A stretch of DNA of 64,000 nucleotides, taken from positions 992,001 through 1,056,000 of the forward strand of contig NZ_JABWRY020000001.1 of assembly GCF_014269205.2 (NCBI RefSeq), in the 5' to 3' direction. The notes under the pieces were generated by a model. The model had not been told where the DNA came from and ran no database searches. It saw only the letters and a program-made list of their open reading frames with translations. The first letter of the stretch is position 1. Every line of letters starts with the position of its first letter. Of the stretch, positions 49,502 to 62,361 are shown in pieces. Source of the DNA: Pseudomonas kermanshahensis (GTDB lineage Bacteria; Pseudomonadota; Gammaproteobacteria; Pseudomonadales; Pseudomonadaceae). The translations under genes and the position numbers were made by a program.

Positions 49502-50134
49502 ATGACTGCACGCCTGCTGTATGTGATGGACCCCATGTGCTCCTGGTGCTGGGGTTTTGCGCCGGTGGCCGCGGCCCTGATCGCCCAGGCGCGTGAAGCC
49601 GGCGTGCCAACCCACCTGGTGCCAGGCGGCCTGCGCACCGGTGGCAGCGCCTTGGATGCGTCGACCCGCAAGTACATCCTCGAGCATTGGCAGGCGGTGG
49701 CCGACGCCACCGGCCAGCCGTTTCGTTTCGAGGGCGCCATGCCTGACGGTTTTGTCTACGACACCGAGCCTGCCTGCCGCGCCCTGGTCACCGCCCGTGA
49801 GCTGGACGCCGAGCGCGTCTGGCCACTGCTGGCGTTGATCCAGCGCGCGTTCTACGAGGCCGGCGTCGACGTTACCACTGCGCCGCACTTGGTTGAGCTG
49901 GCCGAACAGGCAGGCTTCGACCGTGCGGTGTTTGCCGAGGCCTTTGCCCGCGCCGATACGCGTGTAGCAACCGCAGCCGATATTGCGTGGGCGCAAGACC
50001 TGGGCATCGCCGGTTTCCCCACCCTGCTGGCCGAGCGTAACGGCCAGCTGGCGCTGCTGACCAACGGCTACCAGCCGCTGGAGCGCCTGCAACCCTTGCT
50101 CGGCCGCTGGCTGCAGCAGGCTGCCTGTGCTTGA
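49502..50134 (+). CDS. DsbA-family (FrnE-like) thioredoxin-fold protein
   Basis: This 210-residue protein has a CSWC redox motif in MDPMCSWCWGFAPVAAALIA and the cis-Pro loop LGIAGFPTLLAERNG. It has no signal peptide, so it is cytoplasmic like the FrnE/2-hydroxychromene isomerase-like branch of DsbA. It probably reduces or isomerises disulfides; the substrate is unknown. It starts 4 bp after trhO and overlaps the ABC exporter start by 8 nt. Confidence 0.85.
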   Translation: MTARLLYVMDPMCSWCWGFAPVAAALIAQAREAGVPTHLVPGGLRTGGSALDASTRKYILEHWQAVADATGQPFRFEGAMPDGFVYDTEPACRALVTARELDAERVWPLLALIQRAFYEAGVDVTTAPHLVELAEQAGFDRAVFAEAFARADTRVATAADIAWAQDLGIAGFPTLLAERNGQLALLTNGYQPLERLQPLLGRWLQQAACA

Positions 50135-51959
50135 TGTGCCCGGGTCGCCCGACCCTGTGCCAGGGAAACCCCACAGTGCGGCCGATCGACTGAGCTGGGC
50201 GGAAATCCGCCGCCTGGCACTGCACCACAAGAAAAACCTTTGGTCTGCCAACCTGATTGCCGTGCTCGCGGCGTGCTGCAGCGTGCCGATCCCCTTGCTG
50301 CTGCCGCTGCTGGTGGATGAAGTGCTGCTGGGCCACGGCGACGCCGCGCTGAAGTGGATGAACCAGCTGCTGCCGGCCAGCTGGCAGGTCGCGGCCGGCT
50401 ATATCGGCCTGATGCTGGCGCTGACGTTGTGCCTGCGCCTGGCCGCCCTGGCCTTCAACGTGGTGCAGGCCAAGCTGTTTGCCGGGCTGGCCAAGGACAT
50501 CGTCTACCGCCTGCGTATTCGGCTGATCGAACGGCTCAAGCGGATTTCCCTCAAGGAATACGAAAGCCTGGGCAGCGGCACGGTGACCACTCACCTGGTC
50601 ACCGACCTGGACACCCTCGACAAATTCGTCGGCGAGACCCTCAGCCGTTTCCTGGTCGCCATGCTGACCCTGACCGGCACGGCGGCCATCCTGATCTGGA
50701 TGCACTGGCAACTGGCGTTGCTGATTTTGCTGTTCAACCCGCTGGTGATCTACTTCACCGTGCAGTTGGGCAAGCGCGTCAAACACCTGAAAAAGCTCGA
50801 AAACGACAGCACCGCGCGCTTTACCCAGGCGCTGTCGGAAACCCTCGACGCCATCCAGGAGATCCGCGCCGGCAACCGCCAGGGCTATTTCCTGGGGCGC
50901 CTGGGCGTGCGCGCCCGGGAAGTGCGTGACTACGCCGTGGACTCGCAATGGAAGAGCGATGCCAGCGGCCGCGCCAGTGGTTTGTTGTTCCAGTTCGGCA
51001 TCGACATCTTCCGCGCCGCGGCGATGCTCACTGTGCTGTTTTCCGACCTGTCGATCGGCCAGATGCTGGCGGTGTTCAGCTACCTGTGGTTCATGATCGG
51101 CCCGGTGGAGCAACTGCTCAACCTGCAGTACGCCTACTATGCCGCCGGTGGCGCCCTGAGCCGGCTCAACGAGCTGCTGGCGCGTGCCGACGAGCCGCAG
51201 TACCCCGCGGCCAGTGACCCATTCGTGGGCCGCGAAACAGTGGGCATCGAGGTGCGCGACCTGCGCTTCGCCTATGCCGACGAGCCGGTGCTCGAGCACC
51301 TCGACCTGTCCATCGCCCCAGGCGAGAAGGTGGCCATCGTGGGCGCCAGCGGTGGCGGCAAGAGCACCTTGGTGCAGCTGCTGCTTGGCCTGTACAGCGC
51401 CCAGGCGGGGACCATCCGCTTTGGCGGTGCCAGCCTGCAGGAAATCGGCCTGGAAACCCTTCGTGAAAACGTCGCGGTGGTGCTGCAGCACCCTTCGTTG
51501 TTCAACGACAGCGTGCGCGCCAACTTGACCATGGGCCGCGAGTGCAGCGACGAAGCCTGCTGGCAGGCGCTGCGCATTGCCCAGCTGGACGCCACCATCG
51601 CCGCCTTGCCGCAAGGCCTGGACAGCGTGGTCGGGCGTTCCGGCGTGCGCCTGTCCGGGGGGCAGCGGCAACGGCTGGCGATTGCCCGGATGGTCTTGGC
51701 CGAACCCAAGGTGGTGATTCTCGATGAAGCCACGTCGGCGCTGGATGCCGCCACCGAGTACAACCTGCACCAGGCCCTGGCACGCTTCCTCAGCGGCCGC
51801 ACCACGCTGATCATCGCCCACCGCCTGTCGGCCGTGAAACAGGCCGACCGGGTGTTGGTGTTCGATGGCGGGCATGTGGCCGAAGATGGCGACCATCAGC
51901 AGTTGATTGCCGAGGGTGGTTTGTACGCCAAGCTGTACGGGCATCTACAGCAGACCTGA
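50127..51959 (+). CDS. ABC exporter (fused permease and ATPase)
   Basis: The protein has 610 residues from a GTG at 50127. The transmembrane domain has about six helices (residues 40-330). The nucleotide-binding domain shows Walker A VGASGGGKSTLVQLL, signature LSGGQRQRLAIAR, Walker B VVILDEATSALD and H-loop IIAHRLSAV. It would act as a homodimer exporting an unknown lipid, peptide or drug. It overlaps the DsbA-like gene, suggesting a trhO-dsbA-abc operon. Confidence 0.9.
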   Translation: MLDVPGSPDPVPGKPHSAADRLSWAEIRRLALHHKKNLWSANLIAVLAACCSVPIPLLLPLLVDEVLLGHGDAALKWMNQLLPASWQVAAGYIGLMLALTLCLRLAALAFNVVQAKLFAGLAKDIVYRLRIRLIERLKRISLKEYESLGSGTVTTHLVTDLDTLDKFVGETLSRFLVAMLTLTGTAAILIWMHWQLALLILLFNPLVIYFTVQLGKRVKHLKKLENDSTARFTQALSETLDAIQEIRAGNRQGYFLGRLGVRAREVRDYAVDSQWKSDASGRASGLLFQFGIDIFRAAAMLTVLFSDLSIGQMLAVFSYLWFMIGPVEQLLNLQYAYYAAGGALSRLNELLARADEPQYPAASDPFVGRETVGIEVRDLRFAYADEPVLEHLDLSIAPGEKVAIVGASGGGKSTLVQLLLGLYSAQAGTIRFGGASLQEIGLETLRENVAVVLQHPSLFNDSVRANLTMGRECSDEACWQALRIAQLDATIAALPQGLDSVVGRSGVRLSGGQRQRLAIARMVLAEPKVVILDEATSALDAATEYNLHQALARFLSGRTTLIIAHRLSAVKQADRVLVFDGGHVAEDGDHQQLIAEGGLYAKLYGHLQQT

Positions 51960-52090
51960 GCCTCTTGTTACGGGCGGTGCGAATCGCCCCATTCCTTGTC
52001 ATAAAAAACCCCTCCACGCAGATGGCAAATGGCCTACGCTGTGCTTGTCTGGGTTGATTCGAGCCTTATCTGCTCTGTGACAGGGACTCC

Positions 52091-54547
52091 ATGAAGGGAC
52101 ATCGCACTCTAGAAGCGCCGAAGCTGCTGGGTATCATCTGGCCCTTCATTGCCGTCGTGATCTTCCAGGCGGCATTGGCCGGTCTCAGCCTCTATACGCT
52201 ATCGGCGGTACGCGCCTATGTCGCGGGCGAGAGCTTGTGGTCCAAGGCTCAGAAAGACGCCATCTACTACCTCAACCTGTACGCCGACAACCGCGACGAA
52301 AGCACTTACCAGCGCTATCGCCAGGCCATCACCGTGCCCCATGGCGATCACCAGTTGCGTGAAGTGCTCGACCAGCCCAATCCGGACTTGAACGCCGCGC
52401 GCGATGCCGTGTTGCAGGGGGGCAACCACCCCGACGACGTCGAACGCATCATCTGGTTCTATCGCAACTTCCGCAGCATCAGCTACATGCAGACGGCCAT
52501 CGATTATTGGGACATCGGCGACCGCTACCTAGGCCAGCTGGATGTGCTGGCGGATGAGATGCGCACAGGCTTTGCCGGTGGCCAGGTCGATGCCGGCACG
52601 ATCAGCGACTGGAAGGCCCGCATCGTCGCCATCAACGAAGGTGTGACGCCGGCCGCCAGGGCTTTCAGCGATGCCCTGGGCGAGGGTTCGCGCATGCTGC
52701 TGCAGGTGCTGCTGATCACCAACCTGCTGACTGCCTTGTTCCTCATTACCATTGCCTGGCGCCGCTCCAGCAAGTTGCTGGCCCAGCGCCAGGCGTTCGC
52801 CAGTGCCCTGCAGGCCGAAAAGGAGCGGGCGCAGATCACCCTGCAGGCGATTGGCGATGCGGTCATCACCACCGATGTCGATGGCTATATCGGCTACATG
52901 AACCCGGCGGCCGAGCAACTTACCCACTGGCAGGCCGGCCAAGCCCAAGGGCTGCCACTTTCGGCGCTGTTCAGCCTGGTGGACGAGCAGGCCGAAGAGG
53001 ACGGCCGCAGCCTGGTCGAGCAGGTGCTCAGTGGCAGCCTGAAGGGCGGCGCCGAGCATGCCCGGTTGATCCAGCGCCTGGACGGCAGCACCGTGTCGAT
53101 CAACCTGGTGGGCTCGCCCATTGTCAATGACGGGCAGGTCAGCGGCATCGTGCTGGTGCTGCACGACATGACCCAGGAGCGCCAGTACATCGCCAACCTG
53201 TCCTGGCAAGCGACCCATGACGCCTTGACCGGCCTGGCCAACCGCCGCGAGTTCGAATACCGCCTGGAGCAGGCGCTCAACGGCCTGGCACGTCAGGCTG
53301 GGCGGCATTCACTGATGTTCCTCGACCTCGACCAGTTCAAGCTGGTCAACGATACCTGTGGCCACGCGGCGGGCGACGAGTTGCTGCGCCATATTTGCGC
53401 CGTGTTGCAGTCGGGGCTGCGCGAAGGGGACACCCTGGCCAGGCTGGGTGGCGATGAGTTTGGCGTGCTGCTGGAAAACTGCCCGCCGGACCAGGCCGAG
53501 CGAATTGCCGAGCAGCTGCGCCAGATGGTCCAGAGCCTGCACTTTGTGTGGAAGGGGCGCCCGTTCGTCACCACCGTGAGCATTGGCCTGGTGAACATGG
53601 CGCAGGCCCCCGGTACCCTGGAGGCCTCGCTGCGCGCCGCCGACATGGCCTGCTACATGGCCAAGGAAAAGGGCCGCAACCGGGTGCAGGTGTACCACGC
53701 CGACGACAGCGAGCTGTCCATGCGCTTTGGCGAGATGGCCTGGATCCAGCGTTTGCACGTGGCCCTGGAAGAAAACCGCTTCTGCCTGTACGCCCAGGAA
53801 ATCGCCGCGCTGAAGACCATCGAAGGCCCTGGCCATATCGAGATTCTGCTGCGCCTGCACGATGAGAGCGGGCGCACCATCCTGCCCAGCAGCTTCATCC
53901 CCGCCGCCGAGCGCTATGGCCTGATGACCGCCCTTGATCGCTGGGTGGTGCGCAATGTGTTCCAGGTGATTCGCCAGTGCCTGGACGAAGGGCGCGAAGG
54001 GCCGTTGTCCATGTGCGCGATCAACCTGTCGGGGTCGAGCATCGGCGACGACAACTTCCTCGAGTACTTGCAGCGCTTGTTCGTCGAGTACGCCATCCCG
54101 CCACGCATGATCTGCTTCGAGATCACCGAAACCAGCGCCATTGCCAACCTCGGCAGTGCTATTCGTTTCATCAACGAACTGAAAGGGCTGGGGTGCAGGT
54201 TCTCGCTAGACGACTTCTGTGCCGGCATGTCGTCGTTCGCCTATTTGAAGCATTTGCCTGTGGATTTCCTCAAGATTGACGGCAGTTTCGTCAAGGACAT
54301 GCTCGACGACCCGGTCAACCGGGCCATGGTCGAGGTCATCAACCACATCGGCCATGTCATGGGTAAGCGGACCATCGCCGAGTTTGTCGAAACCCCCTTG
54401 ATCGAACAGGCCCTGCAGGAAATTGGCGTGGATTACGCCCAGGGCTACCTGATCGAACGGCCCCAGGTGTTCACCTGTGACAGCCTGCAGCGCCAACGGA
54501 TCGCCGCACGGCCTCTGTTGCAGCGGGCACCTGGCACGTTTCGTTAG
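52091..54547 (+). CDS. Membrane-bound PAS-GGDEF-EAL cyclic-di-GMP protein
   Basis: The protein has 818 residues. Membrane segments at about 15-38 and 200-222 enclose a periplasmic sensor region. A PAS domain follows (about 245-355, ITLQAIGDAVITTDVDGYIG). GGDEF is about 365-530 with an intact LGGDEFGVLL. EAL is about 550-800 with EILLRL in place of EALLRL, and FEITET, LDDFCAG, KIDGSFV and QGYLIERP retained. Both cyclase and phosphodiesterase could be active. It is a probable sensor for biofilm/motility control. Confidence 0.92.
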   Translation: MKGHRTLEAPKLLGIIWPFIAVVIFQAALAGLSLYTLSAVRAYVAGESLWSKAQKDAIYYLNLYADNRDESTYQRYRQAITVPHGDHQLREVLDQPNPDLNAARDAVLQGGNHPDDVERIIWFYRNFRSISYMQTAIDYWDIGDRYLGQLDVLADEMRTGFAGGQVDAGTISDWKARIVAINEGVTPAARAFSDALGEGSRMLLQVLLITNLLTALFLITIAWRRSSKLLAQRQAFASALQAEKERAQITLQAIGDAVITTDVDGYIGYMNPAAEQLTHWQAGQAQGLPLSALFSLVDEQAEEDGRSLVEQVLSGSLKGGAEHARLIQRLDGSTVSINLVGSPIVNDGQVSGIVLVLHDMTQERQYIANLSWQATHDALTGLANRREFEYRLEQALNGLARQAGRHSLMFLDLDQFKLVNDTCGHAAGDELLRHICAVLQSGLREGDTLARLGGDEFGVLLENCPPDQAERIAEQLRQMVQSLHFVWKGRPFVTTVSIGLVNMAQAPGTLEASLRAADMACYMAKEKGRNRVQVYHADDSELSMRFGEMAWIQRLHVALEENRFCLYAQEIAALKTIEGPGHIEILLRLHDESGRTILPSSFIPAAERYGLMTALDRWVVRNVFQVIRQCLDEGREGPLSMCAINLSGSSIGDDNFLEYLQRLFVEYAIPPRMICFEITETSAIANLGSAIRFINELKGLGCRFSLDDFCAGMSSFAYLKHLPVDFLKIDGSFVKDMLDDPVNRAMVEVINHIGHVMGKRTIAEFVETPLIEQALQEIGVDYAQGYLIERPQVFTCDSLQRQRIAARPLLQRAPGTFR

Positions 54548-54609
54548 CTAGACAGCGGCTTTCGCTGACACAACACGTCCGAAAAATCACAAGGAACAAG
54601 GAGCTGAAA

Positions 54610-55395
54610 GTGATTGATGCATTCGTTCGTATCGGGCCATTGATGGACCCCGCCAGTTACCCTCAATGGGCCCAGCAATTGATTGAAGAGTGCCGCGAAA
54701 GCAAGCGCCGGGTGGTCGAGCATGAGTTTTACCAGCGCCTGCGTGATGGCCAGCTGAAGCCTTCGACCATCCGCCAGTACCTGATCGGCGGCTGGCCGGT
54801 GGTCGAGCAGTTCTCCCTGTACATGGCCCATAACCTGACCAAGACCCGCTATGGCCGCCACCCCGGCGAAGACATGGCGCGGCGCTGGTTGATGCGCAAC
54901 ATCCGCGTCGAGCTCAACCATGCCGACTACTGGGTGCACTGGTGCCATGCCCATGGCGTTCACCTGCATGACCTGCAGGCGCAAGAGGTGCCACCCGAGT
55001 TGAATGGGCTCAATGACTGGTGCTGGCGGGTGTGTGCTACTGAAAACCTGGCGATTTCCATGGCGGCGACCAACTACGCCATCGAAGGCGCGACGGGGGA
55101 ATGGTCGGCGGTGGTGTGCGCTAATGACACCTACGCCCAAGGCTTCCCGGAGGAGCAGCGCAAGCGCGCCATGAAATGGCTGAAGATGCATGCGCAGTAC
55201 GACGATGCGCACCCGTGGGAAGCGCTGGAAATCATCTGTACCTTGGCGGGGGAGAACCCGACGCTGGGGTTGCGTACCGAATTGCGCCGGGCGATTTGCA
55301 AGAGTTACGACTGCATGTACCTGTTCCTGGAGCGCTGCATGCAGCTGGAAGGGCGTCAGCAGGGGCGGGTGCGGCCGGCGTTGGCGGCGGGTTGA
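54610..55395 (+). CDS. TenA/PqqC-fold (heme-oxygenase-like) protein
   Basis: The protein has 261 residues from a GTG at 54610 preceded by AAGGAGC. It is all-helical with IEECRESKRRVVEHEFYQRL, RVELNHADYWVHWCHAHGVH, CATENLAISMAATNYAIEGA and MHAQYDDAHPWEALEIICTL. The repeated E/H pairs resemble di-metal or PQQ-type sites of the TenA/PqqC superfamily (iron-containing redox enzyme group). The substrate is unknown. It lies 62 bp after the GGDEF/EAL gene on the same strand. Confidence 0.75.
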   Translation: MIDAFVRIGPLMDPASYPQWAQQLIEECRESKRRVVEHEFYQRLRDGQLKPSTIRQYLIGGWPVVEQFSLYMAHNLTKTRYGRHPGEDMARRWLMRNIRVELNHADYWVHWCHAHGVHLHDLQAQEVPPELNGLNDWCWRVCATENLAISMAATNYAIEGATGEWSAVVCANDTYAQGFPEEQRKRAMKWLKMHAQYDDAHPWEALEIICTLAGENPTLGLRTELRRAICKSYDCMYLFLERCMQLEGRQQGRVRPALAAG

Positions 55396-55407
55396 TGGTT
55401 TACTGTG

Positions 55408-55506
55408 CTGGCCTCTTCGCGGGCAAGCCCGCTCCCACAGGGTAGTCACTGCTTTCTGGCATAGTATAAATCCTGTGGGAGCCGGCTTGCCGGCGATAGG
55501 GCCAGT
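55408..55506. repeat. REPIN after the TenA-like gene
   Basis: The left arm (CTGGCCTCTTCGCGGGCAAG...ACAGG, 55408-55441) and right arm (CCTGTGGGAGCCGGCTTGCC..., 55472-55506) are inverted, although their cores differ. It appears to pair two REP subtypes. It sits between convergent genes. Confidence 0.85.
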
Positions 55507-55521
55507 ACAGGCCACCCAAAA

Positions 55522-56262
55522 TCACTGGGCGTTGAACGCCTGCCCATTCACCCCAGTGCTGTCTGGCCCCATCAGGTACAGGTACACCGGCATGATCTCT
55601 TCAGGCAGCGGGTTGTTCTGCGGGTTCTCGCTCGGGTAAGCCTGGGCCCGCATCGCGGTGCGCGTGGCGCCTGGGTTGATGCTGTTGGAGCGCACCGGCG
55701 CAACCCCTTCCAGTTCGTCGGCCAAGGTCTGCATCAGGCCTTCGGTGGCGAACTTCGACACCCCGTAGGCGCCCCAGTAGGCCCGGCCTTTGCGCCCGAC
55801 GCTGCTGGAGGTGAACACCACCGAGGCGTCCTCCGACAGCTTGAGCAGCGGCAGCAGGGTGCTGGTGAGCATGAAGGTGGCATCGACGTTGATGTGCATT
55901 ACGCGCATGAAGTTGTCACCCGACAACTGCTCCAGGGGCGTGCGCGGGCCGATGATCGAGGCGTTGTTGAGCAGGCCATCCAGGCGCCCGAACTGGTCTT
56001 CGATCATGACCGCCAGCTCGTCGTACTGGTGGGGCAGGGCGGTTTCCAGGTTGAACGGGATCACCACCGGTTGTGGGTGCCCGGCGGCCTCGATCTGGTC
56101 GTAGACCTCGTTGAGGTTGGCCTCGGTCTTGCCCAGCAGCAGCACGGTGGCACCGAGCGCGGCGTAGGCCTTGGCAGCGGCGGCGCCGATGCCGCGGCCG
56201 GCTCCGGTGACCAGGATGACCCGGCCTTGCAGCAGGTCGGGGCGGGCGGTGTAGTCGAACAT
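55522..56262 (-). CDS. yciK: YciK-family short-chain oxidoreductase
   Basis: This 246-residue protein has the NAD(P) motif VTGAGRGIGAAAAKAYAALG, then NNASIIGPRTPLEQL. The catalytic Ser is in FTSSSVGRKGRAYWGAYGVS with Tyr-xxx-Ser/Lys (YGVSKFA). The YciK-type start (MFDYTARPDLLQGRVILVTG) is distinctive. Its physiological substrate is not established. It is downstream of mupP in the ubiG-mupP-yciK cluster, separated by a REPIN. Confidence 0.9.
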   Translation of the reverse strand: MFDYTARPDLLQGRVILVTGAGRGIGAAAAKAYAALGATVLLLGKTEANLNEVYDQIEAAGHPQPVVIPFNLETALPHQYDELAVMIEDQFGRLDGLLNNASIIGPRTPLEQLSGDNFMRVMHINVDATFMLTSTLLPLLKLSEDASVVFTSSSVGRKGRAYWGAYGVSKFATEGLMQTLADELEGVAPVRSNSINPGATRTAMRAQAYPSENPQNNPLPEEIMPVYLYLMGPDSTGVNGQAFNAQ

Positions 56263-56299
56263 CAGATTTTTCCCTTGTTCATTGGGCAGCGCCGATCAT

Positions 56300-56386
56300 T
56301 GTGGGAGCGGGCTTGCCCCGCGAAGCAGGCGGCGCGGAGGATGGCACGGGCTTCGCCCGCGTTCGCGGGGCAAGCCCGCTCCCACA
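56300..56386. repeat. REPIN between yciK and mupP
   Basis: TGTGGGAGCGGGCTTGCCCC...GAA (56300-56324) and its exact reverse complement (56362-56386) flank a 37-bp centre. It interrupts the ubiG-mupP-yciK gene order without breaking a gene. Confidence 0.9.
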
Positions 56387-56410
56387 GGCCCTGCTGACTT
56401 CAGGTCTTGA

Positions 56411-57082
56411 TCAGCAGCCGCACAGCGCGCTGTCGATCACCTTGCGCAGTTCCAGCGGGTGGTCCACCACCACGTCGGCACCCCAGTTGTTCGGGTTGTC
56501 CTCTGGATGAATATAGCCGTAGCGCACCGCCGCCGTGCGGGTGCCGGCATCGCGGCCAGACTCGATGTCGCGCAGGTCGTCGCCGACGAACAGCACACTG
56601 GCCGGGTCCAGGTTCAAGGTTTTGCAGGCCAGGATCAGCGGCTCGGGGTCGGGCTTGCTGTTTTTCACGTGGTCCGGGCAGATCAGCAGCGCCGAGCGCT
56701 CGGCCAGGCCCAGGCGCTGCATGATCGGCTCGGCAAAACGTACCGGCTTGTTGGTGACCACGCCCCACAACAGGTTGCCTTTCTCGATGTCGGCCAACAG
56801 CTCGGCCATGCCGTCGAACAGCTTGCTGTGCACCGCGCAGTCGCGCTGGTAGCGCTCGAGAAACTCCAGGCGCAGGGCCTCGAAGCCTTCGGCCTCCGGG
56901 TCCATGGCGAAGGTGGTGGCGACCATGGCACGGGCACCGCCGGAAATCACCCCGCGAATCAGGTTGTCGTCCACGGCCGGCAAGCCGCGCTCGGCGAGCA
57001 TGGCCTGGCAGATAGCGATGAAGTCCGGCGCCGTGTCGAGCAGGGTGCCGTCCATGTCGAAGAGTACTGCTCGCAAACGCAT
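56411..57082 (-). CDS. mupP: N-acetylmuramic acid 6-phosphate phosphatase (HAD family)
   Basis: The protein has 223 residues from 57082 ([20 protein letters not shown]). That ATG is preferred over 57088 because GAGGA lies 6 nt upstream. HAD motifs are [15 protein letters not shown] in NSKPDPEPL and [12 protein letters not shown]. In pseudomonads the enzyme next to ubiG dephosphorylates MurNAc-6P in the cell-wall recycling bypass and influences fosfomycin resistance; this is from family knowledge. It abuts the ubiG stop. Confidence 0.9.
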   Translation of the reverse strand: MRLRAVLFDMDGTLLDTAPDFIAICQAMLAERGLPAVDDNLIRGVISGGARAMVATTFAMDPEAEGFEALRLEFLERYQRDCAVHSKLFDGMAELLADIEKGNLLWGVVTNKPVRFAEPIMQRLGLAERSALLICPDHVKNSKPDPEPLILACKTLNLDPASVLFVGDDLRDIESGRDAGTRTAAVRYGYIHPEDNPNNWGADVVVDHPLELRKVIDSALCGC

Positions 57083-57084
57083 GC

Positions 57085-57783
57085 TCATTCCTCGCGCAGG
57101 GTCTGGATCATGTAGTTGACGTCCACGTCGTTGCAAAGCTTGTAGTGCTTGGTCAACGGGTTGTAGGTCAGGCCGATGATGTCCTTGACTTCAAGGCCGG
57201 CAACACGGCTCCAGGCGCCCAGCTCGGAGGGGCGGATGAACTTCTTGAAGTCGTGGGTGCCGCGCGGCAGCATCTTCAGGATGTACTCGGCGCCGACAAT
57301 GGCCAGCAGGTAGGCCTTGGGGTTGCGGTTGATGGTGGAGAAGAACACCTGGCCGCCAGGCTTGACCATGCGGTAGCAGGCGCGAATCACCGACGACGGG
57401 TCGGGGACGTGCTCGAGCATTTCCAGGCAGGTGACCACGTCGAACTGCCCGGGCATCTCTTCGGCCAGTGCTTCGGCGGTGATCTGCCGGTATTCAACCT
57501 CGACGCCGGACTCCAACTGGTGCAACTGGGCCACCGCCAGCGGGGCCTCGCCCATGTCGATGCCGGTTACCGAGGCGCCACGCAGGGCCATGGATTCGCT
57601 GAGAATGCCGCCGCCGCAGCCCACGTCCAGCACTTTCTTGCCAGCCAGGCCGACCCGCTCGTCGATCCAGTTGACGCGCAACGGGTTGATTTCATGCAGC
57701 GGCTTGAACTCGCTTTCACGGTCCCACCAGCGGTGGGCCAAGGCTTCGAACTTGGCAATTTCGGCGTGGTCGACGTTGCTCAT
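57085..57783 (-). CDS. ubiG: Ubiquinone biosynthesis O-methyltransferase
   Basis: This 232-residue protein has SAM motif [17 protein letters not shown], motif post [28 protein letters not shown] and [20 protein letters not shown]. These are standard for UbiG. It performs both O-methylations in ubiquinone synthesis. The opening [20 protein letters not shown] is typical. It is divergent from mtnA over 110 bp. Confidence 0.96.
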   Translation of the reverse strand: MSNVDHAEIAKFEALAHRWWDRESEFKPLHEINPLRVNWIDERVGLAGKKVLDVGCGGGILSESMALRGASVTGIDMGEAPLAVAQLHQLESGVEVEYRQITAEALAEEMPGQFDVVTCLEMLEHVPDPSSVIRACYRMVKPGGQVFFSTINRNPKAYLLAIVGAEYILKMLPRGTHDFKKFIRPSELGAWSRVAGLEVKDIIGLTYNPLTKHYKLCNDVDVNYMIQTLREE

Positions 57784-57893
57784 TTAAGAGTCCTCTGAAA
57801 CTTCGCTAAATTGGGCCGGAGTATACCCGAGCGCTCAAGGCCGAGGGTCGCTATAATCGCCGGCTTTTGATATCCGAACGACGGGGAGAGGCG

Positions 57894-58970
57894 ATGCGCG
57901 AGCGACTTTTGGCGGCGGAGAAGGTGACCGCGATCCGCTGGCAAGGCGGCGTTCTGCATCTGCTCGACCAGCGCCTGCTGCCCGCGCAGGAGGTCTGGCT
58001 GGCCTGCGACAATGTCGCGCAGGTGGTGGACGCGATCCGTGACATGGCTGTGCGCGGTGCGTCGGCCATCGGCATTGCCGCGGCCTACGGCCTGGTCCTC
58101 GCCCTGGAAGAGCGCCTGGCCGAGGGCGGCGACTGGGAGCAGGACCTGGAAGAAGACTTTCTCAGCCTGGCCGAGGCGCGCCCCACCGCCGCTAACCTGT
58201 TCTGGGCGCTGAACCGCATGCGCGAGCGCCTGCAGCGCTTGCGCCCGGAGGAAGACGTGCTGGCGGCGCTGCAAGCTGAGGCGGTAGCGATTCATGAAAG
58301 CGACCGTGAAGCCAACCTGACCATGGCCCAGTACGGCATCGAACTGATTCGCCGCCATCAGGGCAACGCCCAGACCCTGCTCACCTACGGCAATTCCGGG
58401 GCCCTGGCCAGTGGCGGTTTTGGCACCGCGCTGGGGGTGATCCGCGCGGGTTACCTGGAAGGCATGGTCGAGCGGGTGTATGCCGGCGAAACCCGCCCCT
58501 GGCTGCAAGGCTCGCGCCTGACCGCCTGGGAGTTGGCCAACGAGGGCATTCCGGTGACGTTGTGCGCCGATTCGGCCCTGGCCCACCTGATGAAGAGCAA
58601 GGGCATCACCTGGGTCGTGGTCGGTGCCGACTGCATCGCGGCCAATGGTGATGTGGCGAGCAAGATCGGCACCTACCAGCTCGCGGTCAGTGCCATGCAC
58701 CACGGCGTGCGCTTCATGGTCGTGGCGCCGAGCACCAGCATCGACCTGAACCTGGCCACCGGCGAGGACATCCCCCTTGAAGAGCGCGATGCAGACGAGC
58801 TGCTGGATTACGCCGGCACCCGCGTGGCGCCGCAGGTGGAGGTGTTCAACCCAGTGTTCGACGTGACCCCGGCCGACCTGATCGACGTGATCGTGACCGA
58901 GAAGGGCATCGTTGAACGCCCGGATACCGCCAAGCTGGCTCAGTTGATGTGCCGCAAGCGTTTGCACTGA
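57894..58970 (+). CDS. mtnA: Methylthioribose-1-phosphate isomerase
   Basis: The protein has 358 residues from 57894 after GGGGAGAG. Family motifs are [32 protein letters not shown] with the catalytic Cys position replaced locally, [19 protein letters not shown] and [20 protein letters not shown]. It acts in methionine salvage, converting MTR-1-P to methylthioribulose-1-P. A TATAAT hexamer at 57853-57858, about 36 bp before the ATG, is a likely -10. Confidence 0.94.
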   Translation: MRERLLAAEKVTAIRWQGGVLHLLDQRLLPAQEVWLACDNVAQVVDAIRDMAVRGASAIGIAAAYGLVLALEERLAEGGDWEQDLEEDFLSLAEARPTAANLFWALNRMRERLQRLRPEEDVLAALQAEAVAIHESDREANLTMAQYGIELIRRHQGNAQTLLTYGNSGALASGGFGTALGVIRAGYLEGMVERVYAGETRPWLQGSRLTAWELANEGIPVTLCADSALAHLMKSKGITWVVVGADCIAANGDVASKIGTYQLAVSAMHHGVRFMVVAPSTSIDLNLATGEDIPLEERDADELLDYAGTRVAPQVEVFNPVFDVTPADLIDVIVTEKGIVERPDTAKLAQLMCRKRLH

Positions 58971-58992
58971 GGGGTGTGGCTGCACATTTCTC

Positions 58993-59088
58993 TGTAGGAG
59001 CAGCCTTGTGCTGCGAAGAGGCCAGTACCGGCGCCGGGTATTTCTGCTGCTTGCATCGGCCTCTTCGCAGCGCAAGGCTGCTCCTGCA
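58993..59088. repeat. REPIN between mtnA and gyrA
   Basis: TGTAGGAGCAGCCTTGTGCT...GGCC (58993-59023) and GGCCTCTTCGCAGCGCAAGG...TGCA (59058-59088) are inverted copies. The rest of the 356-bp gap (59089-59326) probably holds the gyrA promoter and leader; no clear hexamers are picked out. Confidence 0.9.
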
Positions 59089-59326
59089 TGAGCCTTGCAC
59101 AACCTGTAGTGTCAAGGCCTGCCACATCTCCCCACCCGCACTGCCTTTGTGATAACATCCGGCAGTTTCCAAGACCGCCCATCACGGCGGCCAAATTTGC
59201 GCAGATCCATGGCACAACTCATTGATTTGTCGTAAGTCGTCGCAGCACTGCGCGTCGCGACGGCGAGCTTCGTTCGGCCCTTGATGGCGCTGCGAAGTTT
59301 CACCAGAAAAAGGAATCAGGCTTCTC

Positions 59327-62089
<2,763 letters not shown>

Positions 62090-62108
62090 GCAAGCGCAAC
62101 AACCCGAG

Positions 62109-62186
62109 CGGGGCGACCAAGGTCGCCCCGTTTGACTGATTACAGCAGGCAACGCTGGATCCTCCCATTAGTGGGGGCGTTTTTTG
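62109..62186 (+). terminator. Two terminator-like hairpins after gyrA
   Basis: CGGGGCGACC (62109-62118) pairs perfectly with GGTCGCCCCG (62121-62130), followed by only three T. A second hairpin (CTCCCA/TGGGGG near 62163-62179) is followed by TTTTTT. Together they should end gyrA transcription. A REPIN follows directly. Confidence 0.75.
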
Positions 62187-62302
62187 TAGGAGCGGCCTTG
62201 TGTCGCGAAAGGGCTGCAAGGCAGCCCCCAGGATTTCAGCGACGCTGCAAAAAGCTGGGGGCCGCTTTGCGGCCCTTTCGCGACGCAAGGCTGCTCCTAC
62301 AA
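62186..62302. repeat. REPIN between gyrA and serC
   Basis: TGTAGGAGCGGCCTTGTGTC...CCCCCA (62186-62231) and its near reverse complement TGGGGGCCGC...CTCCTACA (62257-62302) have 46-bp arms. They are longer than most REPINs here. It separates the gyrA and serC-pheA transcription units. Confidence 0.9.
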
Positions 62303-62361
62303 AGAGCGGTGCGCGGCGTGCGAGAAACGATTTTGTTCTATTTGGCAGAGCGAGAGTGGAT

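Noticed and set aside
48569..51944. Very long minus-strand frames opposite trhO, the DsbA-like gene and the ABC exporter
   Set aside because: All three plus-strand genes have intact catalytic motifs, and the antisense products have no recognisable features.
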